Assembly: GCF_001401755.1 (NCBI RefSeq)
Contig: NZ_AVQK01000034.1
Coordinates: forward strand, 1 to 50,301
DNA from: Aquimarina longa SW024
GTDB taxonomy: Bacteria; Bacteroidota; Bacteroidia; Flavobacteriales; Flavobacteriaceae
Reading direction: 5' to 3'
Length of the DNA stretch: 50,301 nucleotides
The notes below the pieces were generated by a model that saw nothing but the letters and a program-made list of their open reading frames with translations, was not told where the DNA came from and searched no databases. A program made the translations under genes and the position numbers. This document shows positions 13,244 to 22,748 of the stretch, in pieces; the first letter of the stretch is position 1, and the number at the start of each line of letters is the position of its first letter.

Positions 13244-15049
13244 ATGGACGGGGAGCAGATCTCTGATATTGTAGCATTTTCATTACAGGAGAGCGTAGGC
13301 GAGCACTCTTTTTTTAGCGTTACCATACGCACTGATGTATTAGAAAGCAATACCGATCAGGATAGCGTACTGGGAGATAGCAGACGATTCTTAGGTAGAG
13401 ATTTCTCTATACAAGCACGATCCATTATGGCTATAGAGGGCTATAGCGAACTCGCTTTTAAAGGAATAATCACTGCTATGAATCCACAAAAAGGATATAA
13501 TGGAGCATCAGAAGATGTAATTGTATTCGAGGGATATAGTAGCTCTATCATACTCGATAATGGCCCAGAATATAAATCCTATAATCAGATGCCACTAGCA
13601 GATATTGTACAAGAAACATTAGGGGTCTATGATCAATCTAAACTAAATGTTACTATAGCACCAGAGGATAACAGTACCCTACAGTATTCTGTAATGAATG
13701 GAGAGAGCCGATATCAGTATCTAAAACGATTAGCTATATCCAAAGGAGAATACCTACTCTATAATACAGACACCCTATATTTTGGGAAACCTCATCTAGG
13801 AGACACCATCCCTCTTACCTATGGTATAGATCTAAAGAGTTTTAAAATAGGTATCACCCCTAAGCATGGAAAAACAACCTATTTTGGACATAACTACCAC
13901 ACCGAAGAAGATACTACCGCAGCCACTACCGATGTCGTAACCAATGCACAGGGAGTAACCGCCATAGCCAATACCGTAGCCGATGCCTTATATAGTGCTA
14001 CCACACAGGCACAGCACCAATCCTATGAGCACCCAGATCTACAGCAGCGTATCGATACCCGCGTAGCACTACAGAAAAAAGTAACACAGCAGCAGCAAGT
14101 TATTATCACTGGTGATAGCACACATATCGGAATTAGCCTAGGTAAAGTAATCAGCATCCGTAATGAGCGAGGTACCTATGGTAGTTATAGGATAACCGAT
14201 ATAAAACACAGCCTAACCGCGATCGGAGCTTACCAAAATAAGATCACAGCTGTACCCATAGATATAGATATATTTCCTCTCACAGATATACAAGCATTCT
14301 CTAGTGCACAATCCAATACCGCTACCGTAGTAGATACCAATGATCCCGATAGAATAGGACGTATAAAAATCCGATACCCTTTTGACAATCAATCAGGAGC
14401 TACAAGCCCCTGGATACGCGTCGTTACGCCATATACAGGAGCCGATTATGGGGTACATATACTTCCAGAAATTGGAAGTTCTGTACTTATTAATTATCAT
14501 TCTGGAGACATCGATCAGCCGTATGTTATAGGAGCACTATATACAGGAGTCAACAAACCCGATCAGTGGAACTCTGATGCTAACAATAAAAAAGTAACCC
14601 GCACCCGTAGCGGTCATACCATAGAGCTCGATGATACTGAGGGGCAAGAGATGATCAATATCTATGATAATGAAGGCAGTAGGATTAGTTTTAATACCCA
14701 AGAAAAATCACTATACATCGCTGCGACAGAAAACATAGAGATCACCGCTAAGAATATCCGTATCGCTGCAGAGGAGCACATCAATATCCAAGCCAATCAA
14801 AATATACAAGTAGCAGCACAGCAAGACCTTAGCGCACTAGCAGAAGGCACTGTAGCACTACAATCCACTGGCGATATGACTGCCAGAAGTAGTAGCAACC
14901 TAGCCATGGAAGCCACCAGTAATCTTACTGCCTCTGCACAGAATACCACTATAGAAGGACAAACCACCGCAGAGATCAATGGTGCGCAGACCAAAATAGC
15001 AGGGCAAGCCCTAGCAGAAGTAACAGGAGCAATCGTAAAAATCAACTAA
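13244..15049 (+). CDS. vgrG: VgrG spike protein of type VI secretion
   Basis: The 601-residue protein trimerises to form the T6SS spike on the Hcp tube. The N-terminal gp27-like part (about 1-350) begins DGEQISDIVAFSLQES; the gp5-like OB fold starts near residue 363 with DTNDPDRIGRIKIRYPF and runs through PWIRVV and GSSVLINYHSGDIDQPYVIG (an iron/PAAR-platform-type repeat region follows). From about 460 to 600 there is a repetitive beta-prism made of short I/A/T-rich repeats. Sensible coding continues upstream of the ATG (TFNDQYFIR) to a stop at 13181 without a standard start codon, so the true N-terminus is uncertain. The base composition is clearly more GC-rich than the island before it. The PAAR gene follows after 2 nt. 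Confidence 0.95.
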   Translation: MDGEQISDIVAFSLQESVGEHSFFSVTIRTDVLESNTDQDSVLGDSRRFLGRDFSIQARSIMAIEGYSELAFKGIITAMNPQKGYNGASEDVIVFEGYSSSIILDNGPEYKSYNQMPLADIVQETLGVYDQSKLNVTIAPEDNSTLQYSVMNGESRYQYLKRLAISKGEYLLYNTDTLYFGKPHLGDTIPLTYGIDLKSFKIGITPKHGKTTYFGHNYHTEEDTTAATTDVVTNAQGVTAIANTVADALYSATTQAQHQSYEHPDLQQRIDTRVALQKKVTQQQQVIITGDSTHIGISLGKVISIRNERGTYGSYRITDIKHSLTAIGAYQNKITAVPIDIDIFPLTDIQAFSSAQSNTATVVDTNDPDRIGRIKIRYPFDNQSGATSPWIRVVTPYTGADYGVHILPEIGSSVLINYHSGDIDQPYVIGALYTGVNKPDQWNSDANNKKVTRTRSGHTIELDDTEGQEMINIYDNEGSRISFNTQEKSLYIAATENIEITAKNIRIAAEEHINIQANQNIQVAAQQDLSALAEGTVALQSTGDMTARSSSNLAMEATSNLTASAQNTTIEGQTTAEINGAQTKIAGQALAEVTGAIVKIN

Positions 15050-15051
15050 CT

Positions 15052-15516
15052 ATGCCAGGACCAGCAACCACAGTAGGCAGTATGCACCTATGTCCCATGT
15101 GTACAGGTACCGTACCCCATGTAGGAGGCCCCGTAATAGGCCCAGGAGTACCCACCGTATTAATCGGCAATAAACCCGCCGCCACTATAGGAGATCTATG
15201 TACCTGCGTAGGACCACCAGATACTATTGCTACAGGAGTATCCTCTGTACTAATCGGTGGCAAACCTGCCAGTACCCTAGGCGATACCACAGCACATGGC
15301 GGTAGTATTACAGAAGGCAACCCTACCGTACTAATCGGTACAGGATGTAGCCAACCAAGAGCAGTGATGCCCATTGCAGAAATACCGTTCCCCACCATCT
15401 CTATTGTTAATAGAATACTCGGCAATACCAGAGAAGCACAAGCCAATCAAGAAGAGTTACGACAACAGTCAGAAGAACAACATGGTTATTTATCTGAATT
15501 TAATGTAAGCTTTTAA
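15052..15516 (+). CDS. PAAR-domain spike-tip protein
   Basis: A 154-residue protein with the PAAR repeats that form the sharp tip of the VgrG spike: residues 1-100 show MPGPATTVGSMHLCPMCTG, then GPGVPTVLIGNKPAATIGD, then a matching VSSVLIGGKPASTLGDTTAHGG and a third NPTVLIGTGCSQPRA. Cys and His residues (CPMC, then CTC, then AHGG) are placed to bind the structural metal. About 55 residues of helical tail (NREAQANQEELRQQSEEQ-like) may dock the effector. It is sandwiched between vgrG and the first effector gene (12 nt gap), so it is expected to be the adaptor that carries the effector. Confidence 0.95.
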   Translation: MPGPATTVGSMHLCPMCTGTVPHVGGPVIGPGVPTVLIGNKPAATIGDLCTCVGPPDTIATGVSSVLIGGKPASTLGDTTAHGGSITEGNPTVLIGTGCSQPRAVMPIAEIPFPTISIVNRILGNTREAQANQEELRQQSEEQHGYLSEFNVSF

Positions 15517-15528
15517 TTAAAAACAACT

Positions 15529-18500
15529 ATGAATATTACATTTCCTACAGATAATCTTGAGAATAAAAAAATTGATTTTAGAAGCGAATTTGGTAACTTT
15601 TTAATTGGTGGTGAGAATACTTGGCATGGAGGAATTCATATAGAAGGGAAAGATAACTCCATAAAAGCTATTGCAGATGGTAGAATTATTGCTTATCGAT
15701 TTACCGAAGACTACAAAGAGGTTATAAAAAAGAACATAGCAACAGGTCAGGAGCATTTATACATCTACTCTAACTGTTTTATAATAATTCAACACGATTT
15801 TGACCTTGTAAAACACCTTGTAAAAAATAAAGGAAAAAAAGATGAAAGCATAGAAAAGAAAGTAGAAAACATAACATTCTATAGCTTATATAACCACTTA
15901 TTACCTTTAGACTCTTTTAACTCAAAAGAAGTACCTCACTTTATGAGTAAAAAAGCTTGTAAAGTGAGTAAAAAGGAAGGATTTCCTTCTAGTTTTAAAA
16001 CAGGATTAAATGCTCGTATCCTAAAACTAAGCGATAGCAACCCTAATAGTTCTGTAATCGATATGGATAATTCTGGTATAAAATTAGTAATACCCTATCA
16101 GGACACAGTATCAAAAGTATATGATAATGAAGGTAATCCAATTATGATTGGTAATTATGCCAAAGTAACATATACAAAAGACGGAAAAGAAATAAAGGAT
16201 ATCTATATCTGTACCAAGGATTATAAGAATCAAAAAAGAGTAAAAGACTTAGGGGATTCCTATCAAGTAGTTATCAAAGAAGACACTCCAAAAACCAAAG
16301 GTGCAAGAGTAAGAACCAGTAGTAGCGGTGATGTAACAGCTATTATTCCTTATGGAGAAGAAGTAACAATTATCGAAACAAATGGTAATTGGTATACCAT
16401 CAAAGGGTATGAAGGTGTTAGCCATAAAGGCAATTTTTTAGAACAAAGCTCAGTCGACAAAAGTAAAATAACAACTGATACAATAGTACCTTGCGACATC
16501 CCTATTAAAAAAGGTAAATTGATAGGACATACTGGTTTAAAACAAAGTAGAGCTAAAAAAGGTGATTATTACGTATGCCATCATGAAATATTTATGGCAG
16601 ATAATAATGATGATAAGATTAAAAAATTTTTAAACGATGATTTTAACATCCACTCCGAAGAAGAAAAACCACTAGACAAAAAGAAATACTACAAACTACC
16701 AAAAGACGTTATCCTTTATAAAACACTAAAAGTACCCGATAATGCTACAATAAGAAAAAAAACCCCTGTAAAAGTAATCGCTAAAAAAGATAAGTTCTGT
16801 AAAGTAAAAATTCTTGACAAAGTAGAACGTATTGTTGAAAAAAGCGCTTTAGTTGTAAATAATCAAAAAACAAAAGGCAAAAAAATAGTTTATAATATTG
16901 CAAATTTTAATTACATCTCTAAAATATTTGATTCAATACTTTCTGAAGAAGATACACTCACCCATATAGAAGACGTAGAAAATAGTCTAGTAAAAGTTAG
17001 TTATGAGCCAGAAGGCGAATATATTGATTATAATTTTTGGATTCCATTCTCTGATTTATCTAAGAACTATGAATATGAAATTAAAAACACCAAAACAAAA
17101 GTATACAAGAGTGTAAGAAATGCAAAAAGTATAATCGATTACATGAAAGCCCCCAGAAATGAACCCGAAGAAATAGAGTGGTTTAGTTTTAATTTTCTAC
17201 GAAATATCCTAAATAATAATGATCAACCAGAAGAAGTAGAAAGAAAGAATGTTACCAAAAAAACATATAAAGCAGAAGAAGAAAAAGAACTATTAAAATT
17301 TGTTCCACATCAGTTATTAGTAGATGCCGGTGCAACCTATGTAAATAGTACAAAATCAAGATTAAAAAAAGGAGGCGCCAATGCAGGACATTACCCTGTT
17401 ACCGCAACTAAGATCGATAGCTTTAATAAAATAAATACGATTTTCGAAGGAAAATTAAATAAAGCAGAAATTTCGCCTTTATTTTATACACATCCAGGAT
17501 TAAATTGTAATGCAGAAGGAGGAATAGGAACCTCACACAGAAGGGTAACATATGTCTACAAAGAAGTAATTGAAAAAAATATAGTCCCCAACATTATACA
17601 CGAAGATGAAAAAGCAATACAAGCTATAATACCTGTCGAGCTCTATAGAAAAATTGAAAGCAGTAAAAATTATCGAATAATACCGATTGACAATACAGGG
17701 CAAGACCCCAAAGTACACGAACATGTCGATACCTTATTTGTTTTTTTTGAAAACAAACTCCCCAATGTATCCAGCTTTGAATTAAAATGGAAAGAAGCCT
17801 GTAATGAAAAAGGAGATAGGATAAGACCCATTAATAAAGCTACACACAGACTCCTAGAGTTTAATATAGAAGAGTTTAACCAAAAACAAGAAATACAAAG
17901 CCATAAACTAAAAGGAGGCTATACCCCAAAGGTTGGAGACGAAGTAGGATTGGTAAAAGATGTAACAGATATTTGGTTGGCAAGACCAGACAACAATAAA
18001 GATACTGATATTACACTAGAAAAACCTACGATAGTAAAGACAACCAATGAAAAAGATATTATACTAGGCGAAGAAAATGGCAATTATCATTATAAACAAG
18101 TAGTGACCCATAATCTTTACCTAGGTAACGAAAATGAAACCATAGAAAAAGGTTGGGTAAAGATTGATAAGTTTAATGAAGAAAAATTCTTTAGCCCATA
18201 CAATTGGAATCAATTTGGTTTTACTATATTAGACGGAGGAGATGAGTATATTTATGCAATAAAAGACACTCCTGGTCATACAGATACTAAAAGCGATTTT
18301 ATAAAAAAAATATGGAAGAACTTTAATATATTAGGCCCTGTCATAGATGCTAGCGAAGTTAGATTTGCCTTAGGTATGAATGAGGTTCGTTATGAAATGA
18401 GTAGAGTAGTCGCCAAACATAAAAATGAGTGGAGTTATAAATATGAGGAGGTAGAAGCTGATGTAGAAAAGTTTTATACTGCACAAATCAAACTTGCTAA

Positions 18501-20226
18501 AAAAAATAAACGCAAGCAAGACGTAATTGATAAAATGGAAAATCAAAAACAAGAACATCTTAATAACTTAAAAACGCAAGTAACAGATTTAATGTTTTGG
18601 GATGATGCCAGTAAACCCTATGTCCCCAAAGTAAGAAAGGTCGAAAAGCCTATTTTATTAAAACCTAAATCTGTAAAACTAGATTTTGGTGTTACAGACG
18701 AGCATAGAGCAGATTATAAAGAACAAGACACTCCAGTAACAACAGCTAAACCTACAACAACAGCATCTGAAACAAAACCCGCAGAAACTAAAAAAGAAAA
18801 ACCAAAACAACCAGAACGAATATTTCCTGCATCACCAAATGTATATCATTTTCATCCCATTGCTTTTATCAATCAAATGAGATTGATGTTTGGAGAGCAA
18901 ACTGGAGAATGTTATTGTAACCGAGATTTAACTACTGAAGAATTTAAAAATATATTTACAAGAATCCGTAAGAGTGAAAAACTTGGCAATGGTATCTTAA
19001 ATCATAGTAATTGTGCTATTCCAAGTGATGATAAAACTTTTGAAAGGTTAACAGAAGAGTTAAATAAGACTACAAAGAAATACGGTATTAATCAGTGTGT
19101 GCAAAAAATGCATTTTATAGCTCAATTATATTGGGAATCTGCACGATTTACTACAGGATTAGAGTTTGCAGATAGTAGCGGTTATAATCCTGGTCAGCAT
19201 GATGAAGCAATAAATAATGGTAATACTCAAATGGGTGATGGCCCAAAATATAAGGGGCGTGGATTTATGCAATTGACCTGGCGTAACTCTCAAATAAAAT
19301 ATTTAAAATATGCTGCTAAGTTTGATGGAGATTTAAAAGGTAAAACAGATGAAGAACTCGAATTGCGTAGTAACAATTATGAAACCTATATATCCGAAAA
19401 TTTATATTATGCTATGGATTCAGCAGGATGGTTCTGGTCTAATTATAAGAAAGCAGGTTCTAAACATTCTGAAATAAAAAAGAAGTCATTAAATGAAATA
19501 GCGCTTTTTGGCGATAAGTATATCAATTACATTTCAACTTTAGTGAATGGAGGGGGAAATGGGAAATCGGAACGTAGAAAATACTATAGTCTTTTAAGAA
19601 ATATTTTTAAATATGATTTTGTATGTATCAATAACGAAAATAGACAAGATATAGAATCTAGCGATATTGCTCCTTGGGTTAAATTTGTGTATCAAGAGTT
19701 TGCAGAATATCAGGGTTTAAATGAAACAGAATCTCCTTTAAAAGAAAAAATAGTAAAATATCATAAGCCTGGTAGAAAGAGTGGTGATCATACAATTTCT
19801 TGGTGTGCATCTTTTGTTAATTGGTGTTTTGTGCAAGCTGGATATCCAAATATAAACTCTGGATCTAATTGGTATGCCTTTGATTGGGCTCCAGAAGGTA
19901 ATACTAAAGCATCAGATAAAGATGTAGCAGGACTTACAGGATGGAAAGAGGGTGAGAAATGTGAAGCATTTGTAGGAGCAATAGTAGTACTGAATTACTC
20001 ACACTGTGCAATTATAGTAGGAAAAAATACTTCTCTAAATAAATATGTATACATAGGAGGGAATCAAGGTAATGGTAGTGTTTCTGGGACACAACAAATT
20101 AAGTATGGTACTGTTACAATAGGCAATGAATATGCGATAATGAAACCAATAAAATATAACCCAACTTCTTATGAGTTGCCCGAAATGAATGAGAATGCAG
20201 ATGGCAGTTATGCGTCAACACGTTAA
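15529..20226 (+). CDS. Multidomain T6SS peptidoglycan-hydrolase effector
   Basis: The 1565-residue effector contains several wall-active regions. Residues about 30-380 look like a peptidase M23-type (LytM) fold with a bacterial SH3 domain (256-305) inserted: HGGIH (33-37), IKAIADGRIIAYR, and a late CHHE (350-353). The usual HxxxD motif reads HGGIH, so its zinc site may be lost. The large middle part is unassigned. Residues 1096-1370 are a GH19/lysozyme-like domain (Glu at 1203 in YWESARF; GRGFMQLT from 1243). Residues 1380-1550 are a CHAP/TIGR02594-like cysteine amidase (C1426 in SWCASFVNWC, H1492 in YSHCA). No signal peptide is present, as expected for a needle-delivered toxin. A short lipoprotein gene follows 13 nt after its stop. 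Confidence 0.85.
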   Translation: MNITFPTDNLENKKIDFRSEFGNFLIGGENTWHGGIHIEGKDNSIKAIADGRIIAYRFTEDYKEVIKKNIATGQEHLYIYSNCFIIIQHDFDLVKHLVKNKGKKDESIEKKVENITFYSLYNHLLPLDSFNSKEVPHFMSKKACKVSKKEGFPSSFKTGLNARILKLSDSNPNSSVIDMDNSGIKLVIPYQDTVSKVYDNEGNPIMIGNYAKVTYTKDGKEIKDIYICTKDYKNQKRVKDLGDSYQVVIKEDTPKTKGARVRTSSSGDVTAIIPYGEEVTIIETNGNWYTIKGYEGVSHKGNFLEQSSVDKSKITTDTIVPCDIPIKKGKLIGHTGLKQSRAKKGDYYVCHHEIFMADNNDDKIKKFLNDDFNIHSEEEKPLDKKKYYKLPKDVILYKTLKVPDNATIRKKTPVKVIAKKDKFCKVKILDKVERIVEKSALVVNNQKTKGKKIVYNIANFNYISKIFDSILSEEDTLTHIEDVENSLVKVSYEPEGEYIDYNFWIPFSDLSKNYEYEIKNTKTKVYKSVRNAKSIIDYMKAPRNEPEEIEWFSFNFLRNILNNNDQPEEVERKNVTKKTYKAEEEKELLKFVPHQLLVDAGATYVNSTKSRLKKGGANAGHYPVTATKIDSFNKINTIFEGKLNKAEISPLFYTHPGLNCNAEGGIGTSHRRVTYVYKEVIEKNIVPNIIHEDEKAIQAIIPVELYRKIESSKNYRIIPIDNTGQDPKVHEHVDTLFVFFENKLPNVSSFELKWKEACNEKGDRIRPINKATHRLLEFNIEEFNQKQEIQSHKLKGGYTPKVGDEVGLVKDVTDIWLARPDNNKDTDITLEKPTIVKTTNEKDIILGEENGNYHYKQVVTHNLYLGNENETIEKGWVKIDKFNEEKFFSPYNWNQFGFTILDGGDEYIYAIKDTPGHTDTKSDFIKKIWKNFNILGPVIDASEVRFALGMNEVRYEMSRVVAKHKNEWSYKYEEVEADVEKFYTAQIKLAKKNKRKQDVIDKMENQKQEHLNNLKTQVTDLMFWDDASKPYVPKVRKVEKPILLKPKSVKLDFGVTDEHRADYKEQDTPVTTAKPTTTASETKPAETKKEKPKQPERIFPASPNVYHFHPIAFINQMRLMFGEQTGECYCNRDLTTEEFKNIFTRIRKSEKLGNGILNHSNCAIPSDDKTFERLTEELNKTTKKYGINQCVQKMHFIAQLYWESARFTTGLEFADSSGYNPGQHDEAINNGNTQMGDGPKYKGRGFMQLTWRNSQIKYLKYAAKFDGDLKGKTDEELELRSNNYETYISENLYYAMDSAGWFWSNYKKAGSKHSEIKKKSLNEIALFGDKYINYISTLVNGGGNGKSERRKYYSLLRNIFKYDFVCINNENRQDIESSDIAPWVKFVYQEFAEYQGLNETESPLKEKIVKYHKPGRKSGDHTISWCASFVNWCFVQAGYPNINSGSNWYAFDWAPEGNTKASDKDVAGLTGWKEGEKCEAFVGAIVVLNYSHCAIIVGKNTSLNKYVYIGGNQGNGSVSGTQQIKYGTVTIGNEYAIMKPIKYNPTSYELPEMNENADGSYASTR

Positions 20227-20239
20227 ACCATACAACAAA

Positions 20240-20698
20240 ATGAATAGATTTTTTAGCACAATTATATTACTAACCTTGTTTTTCGCTTTAGGGTGTAAAA
20301 AGCAGGAAAATATGAAATCAAGTAGTTCTTTTAATAAAGAACAAACAAATACAATTATTAATAATCCAAATTGTTTTACAAAGAGCGATATTGCAAAGCT
20401 GAATGATCATTATACAAAAATAGAGAAAGCATTAAAGCAAGGAGATAATTTTGATTTGGGAAATTCAATAGTTTATTATACAAAAAAGCATAGTGAACTA
20501 ATTTTAAGAAAATTGAAAGAGAGTACATGCTCTGCAAGACCTATTGAATATTCTGGAAAATGTCTAGAAACTATAAGTTTATATATAGATTATAAAGAAG
20601 TTTTTGATACAGATGATGGTAAACATCTAGCAGAAGAAACGTATGAAATAATATTATCTAAGAAAAATAATAAGTTTTTTTCCAAAACCTCCTTATAG
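20240..20698 (+). CDS. Small lipoprotein, candidate immunity to the first effector
   Basis: From ATG 20240 the product has 152 residues; the longer in-frame start would lie inside the effector gene and lacks a signal peptide at its N-terminus. The lipobox is FALGC and is followed by KKQ. The mature part is a mainly helical domain with four Cys residues (in PNCFTK, STCSARP, SGKCLE), possibly two disulphides. Being directly after a wall-degrading effector and probably periplasmic-facing, it fits the usual immunity role against a hydrolase in the periplasm. This is inference; the family is not recognised. Confidence 0.7.
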   Translation: MNRFFSTIILLTLFFALGCKKQENMKSSSSFNKEQTNTIINNPNCFTKSDIAKLNDHYTKIEKALKQGDNFDLGNSIVYYTKKHSELILRKLKESTCSARPIEYSGKCLETISLYIDYKEVFDTDDGKHLAEETYEIILSKKNNKFFSKTSL

Positions 20699-20707
20699 CT
20701 ATCTATT

Positions 20708-21172
20708 ATGAAATTTAGATCTTTATACTGTTTCTTTTTATTTTTTATTTTCTTGATTTCATGTAAATCCCAAACAAAAGAAACAATTAATAGTAATGAT
20801 CAATCTGTAAAAGAAATTCTATTGGAAGAAGGTGAAATTTTTATTTTTTTAGAAAATAAAGTGCTTTTGAAACTTAATTGTCCAATGTTTTTAGATGATA
20901 AGTTTAAATATTCATATAACCTAGATACTCTGAAAATTCACGAATATGACTCTAATTATGGAAACTTTATAGACTGGAATTATATCTATAGAGATAGTAC
21001 TTTATTTTTAACTAATTTAAATGCTTTCTTCCCATTTAAGCAAGATACCTTAGGACGTAATAAATATTGTACTATGGATAATTTGAATAGGGATATACGT
21101 AGTATTGATAGCGAACAATTATTTGATGAGTTTAATTCTGATAAATACTGTGAATTAAGAAAAGAGAAATAA
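20708..21172 (+). CDS. Small lipoprotein, second candidate immunity protein
   Basis: A 154-residue lipoprotein (signal core FFLFFIFLISC, then KSQ). The mature part is beta-rich (GEIFIFLENKVLLKLNC, then DTLKIHEYDSNYGNFIDW) and contains three Cys. No similarity to the preceding lipoprotein is visible. It starts 9 nt after that gene and ends right before a REP-like hairpin and terminator, so it closes the first effector cassette. A separate immunity protein for each enzymatic domain of the first effector would be a simple explanation. Confidence 0.7.
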   Translation: MKFRSLYCFFLFFIFLISCKSQTKETINSNDQSVKEILLEEGEIFIFLENKVLLKLNCPMFLDDKFKYSYNLDTLKIHEYDSNYGNFIDWNYIYRDSTLFLTNLNAFFPFKQDTLGRNKYCTMDNLNRDIRSIDSEQLFDEFNSDKYCELRKEK

Positions 21173-21189
21173 CCCCCCTGCTGTTCCTA

Positions 21190-21279
21190 GTATGGCTACC
21201 GCTAGTTTGCAACTAGTGGCGGTATGAGTAAGTAATAAAAATATAAGATAAACCACAGCAGTTTTTGTTGTGGATTTTT
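21190..21279 (+). repeat. REP-like hairpin plus terminator, copy 1
   Basis: Copy 1 has a 9-bp hairpin (CCGCTAGTT 21199-21207, loop TGC, AACTAGTGG 21211-21219, one G-U pair), then GTATGAGTAAGTAAT, then CCACA...TGTGG (21253-21273) with ATTTTT, a good intrinsic terminator. It begins 14 nt after a lipoprotein stop. A second copy with the same layout but different stem bases lies at 28236. Confidence 0.75.
21253..21279 (+). terminator. Intrinsic terminator in REP-like copy 1
   Basis: CCACAGCA pairs with TGTTGTGG (one G-U pair) around a short T-rich loop, then T5. It ends transcription of the vgrG-PAAR-effector-lipoprotein unit. Confidence 0.75.
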
Positions 21280-21302
21280 GAAATTTTGCGTTGCAAAATT
21301 TC
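21280..21302 (+). repeat. Hairpin before the second effector gene
   Basis: GAAATTTTGC (21280-21289) pairs perfectly with GCAAAATTTC (21293-21302) around GTT. It is placed just upstream of the candidate start codon at 21312 and could act on translation, or could be part of the terminator region. Confidence 0.6.
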
Positions 21303-21311
21303 AAAAAACAG

Positions 21312-22748
21312 ATGTTTAAGAATAATACCACCAATAGAAACAAAGTATTCTATAATATGAATACCGACTTAGCAACATATAAAAAAAATAAAACCACAAC
21401 AACCTCTATTAAACAAGAAGAGGTAAAACAACCAGAACGAATATTTCCTGCATCACCAAATGTATATCATTTTCATCCCATTGCTTTTATTAATCAATTG
21501 AGATTGATGTTCCCGCAGGCAACCGGGGAGTGCTATTGTAACAAAGATTTTACCGCAGAAGATCTACGAAAAATAGTAAAAAGAGTTCGGGATAATACGT
21601 TTGATAAAACATCAGGAGAATCAATATCCTATCATCATGAAGATAAATTATTTTACGATGGGGATGTTCCGCAATCAGATCAAAACTTCGAGAAATTAAC
21701 AGAAGTATTAAATGCATCTTTTAATAAATACGGGATTACCAATTGTATTCAAAAAATACATTTCCTTTCTAATATGTATATAGAAACGCAGTTCTTTACA
21801 AAATTAGAAGAAGGAGAAAATAAATGGACTGATAAATACAAACCATATATAGGTCGTGGATTTATGCATTTAACGCATGATTATCACTATAAAGAATATT
21901 CTAATATTACTGGTAATGAAGATATTTTCTCTGGAGCTAATTACAAAAAGGTTGCTAGTGATATCCATATAGCAGCTGATACTGCTGGTTGGTATTGGAA
22001 AAAGAACAACCTAAACAAGCATGCTGACAAAGATGACATAAGAGCTACCAGTAAAGTAATTAACCCTGCTTTATTACAGTATAAAAAAGGTCGTCGTATA
22101 GCATGGATCAAACTCAAAGAAGCTTTGGGGGGTTATCCTTATAATTGTGTAACCGATGCCAGTAAACATGAAGCCCCTGTATATGGTGAAGGAGTATTAG
22201 AAGAAATGCGTAAATGGGCAGATCAGCATGTGCAGTATAAGCAAGAATCTGAATGGATAAAGGGAATAGGAACAACGGGGCTTCGTACTTCACAAACCAA
22301 AGATGCTGTAGGTAGACTTGATTGTTCAGAGTTTGTATGTAGATACCTCCATAAATTGGGTATTACAGATACAATTAAAGCATTGACTACTAAACAAATG
22401 AAAACTCAAAAACTATTCAGAACTAATTTAGGAAGTGATAATATAAATCATGTTACAGGAAGCGAAAGTTCTGATTTTGTACCACAGGCAGGAGATATAT
22501 TCGTATGGAGGAAAATAGGTGGTGGTCACACAGGTATTGTTCATAGTGTAGATGGAGATAATATCACGATTCTAGAGGCTATTGGAAAAGGAGGATCTTC
22601 TGATGAAGAGCACAATATAGATAACGGAGGTTATGAAGGTAAAAATTGTACGCGTACTTCTGTATATCAAAGAATAGGAGGGGCGTTAGCCGGTCACGCA
22701 GGGTGGAAAGGATATTACAGACCTAAAAATTATACTAAACAATTGTAA
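21312..22748 (+). CDS. T6SS effector: GH19/lysozyme-like plus NlpC/P60-like domain
   Basis: From ATG 21312 the product has 478 residues; ATG 21357 (MNTDLATYKKN) is equally possible and avoids the hairpin just upstream. After a short Thr/Lys-rich leader comes the shared segment PERIFPASPNVYHFHPIAF, then a GH19/lysozyme-like domain (E158 in YIETQFF; GRGFMHLT). Residues about 320-475 form an NlpC/P60-type cysteine peptidase: DCSEFV with C338 and GGGHTGIV with H406. It has no signal peptide. The glycosidase would cut the glycan strand and the peptidase the stem peptide. Unlike the other two effectors, it ends in an NlpC/P60 rather than a CHAP-like module. A lipoprotein gene overlaps its stop (TAATG). 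Confidence 0.85.
   Translation: MFKNNTTNRNKVFYNMNTDLATYKKNKTTTTSIKQEEVKQPERIFPASPNVYHFHPIAFINQLRLMFPQATGECYCNKDFTAEDLRKIVKRVRDNTFDKTSGESISYHHEDKLFYDGDVPQSDQNFEKLTEVLNASFNKYGITNCIQKIHFLSNMYIETQFFTKLEEGENKWTDKYKPYIGRGFMHLTHDYHYKEYSNITGNEDIFSGANYKKVASDIHIAADTAGWYWKKNNLNKHADKDDIRATSKVINPALLQYKKGRRIAWIKLKEALGGYPYNCVTDASKHEAPVYGEGVLEEMRKWADQHVQYKQESEWIKGIGTTGLRTSQTKDAVGRLDCSEFVCRYLHKLGITDTIKALTTKQMKTQKLFRTNLGSDNINHVTGSESSDFVPQAGDIFVWRKIGGGHTGIVHSVDGDNITILEAIGKGGSSDEEHNIDNGGYEGKNCTRTSVYQRIGGALAGHAGWKGYYRPKNYTKQL

Noticed and set aside
15042..15446. A 134-codon open frame on the minus strand
   Set aside because: It mirrors the PAAR gene, whose Gly/Pro/Thr-rich repeats produce an open antisense frame.
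13244..15516. Extracellular contractile injection system or phage tail instead of T6SS
   Set aside because: VgrG with gp27/gp5 parts directly followed by PAAR and wall-hydrolase effectors with immunity-type lipoproteins fits T6SS. No phage baseplate or tail-fibre genes are present, although the rest of the apparatus is outside the window.
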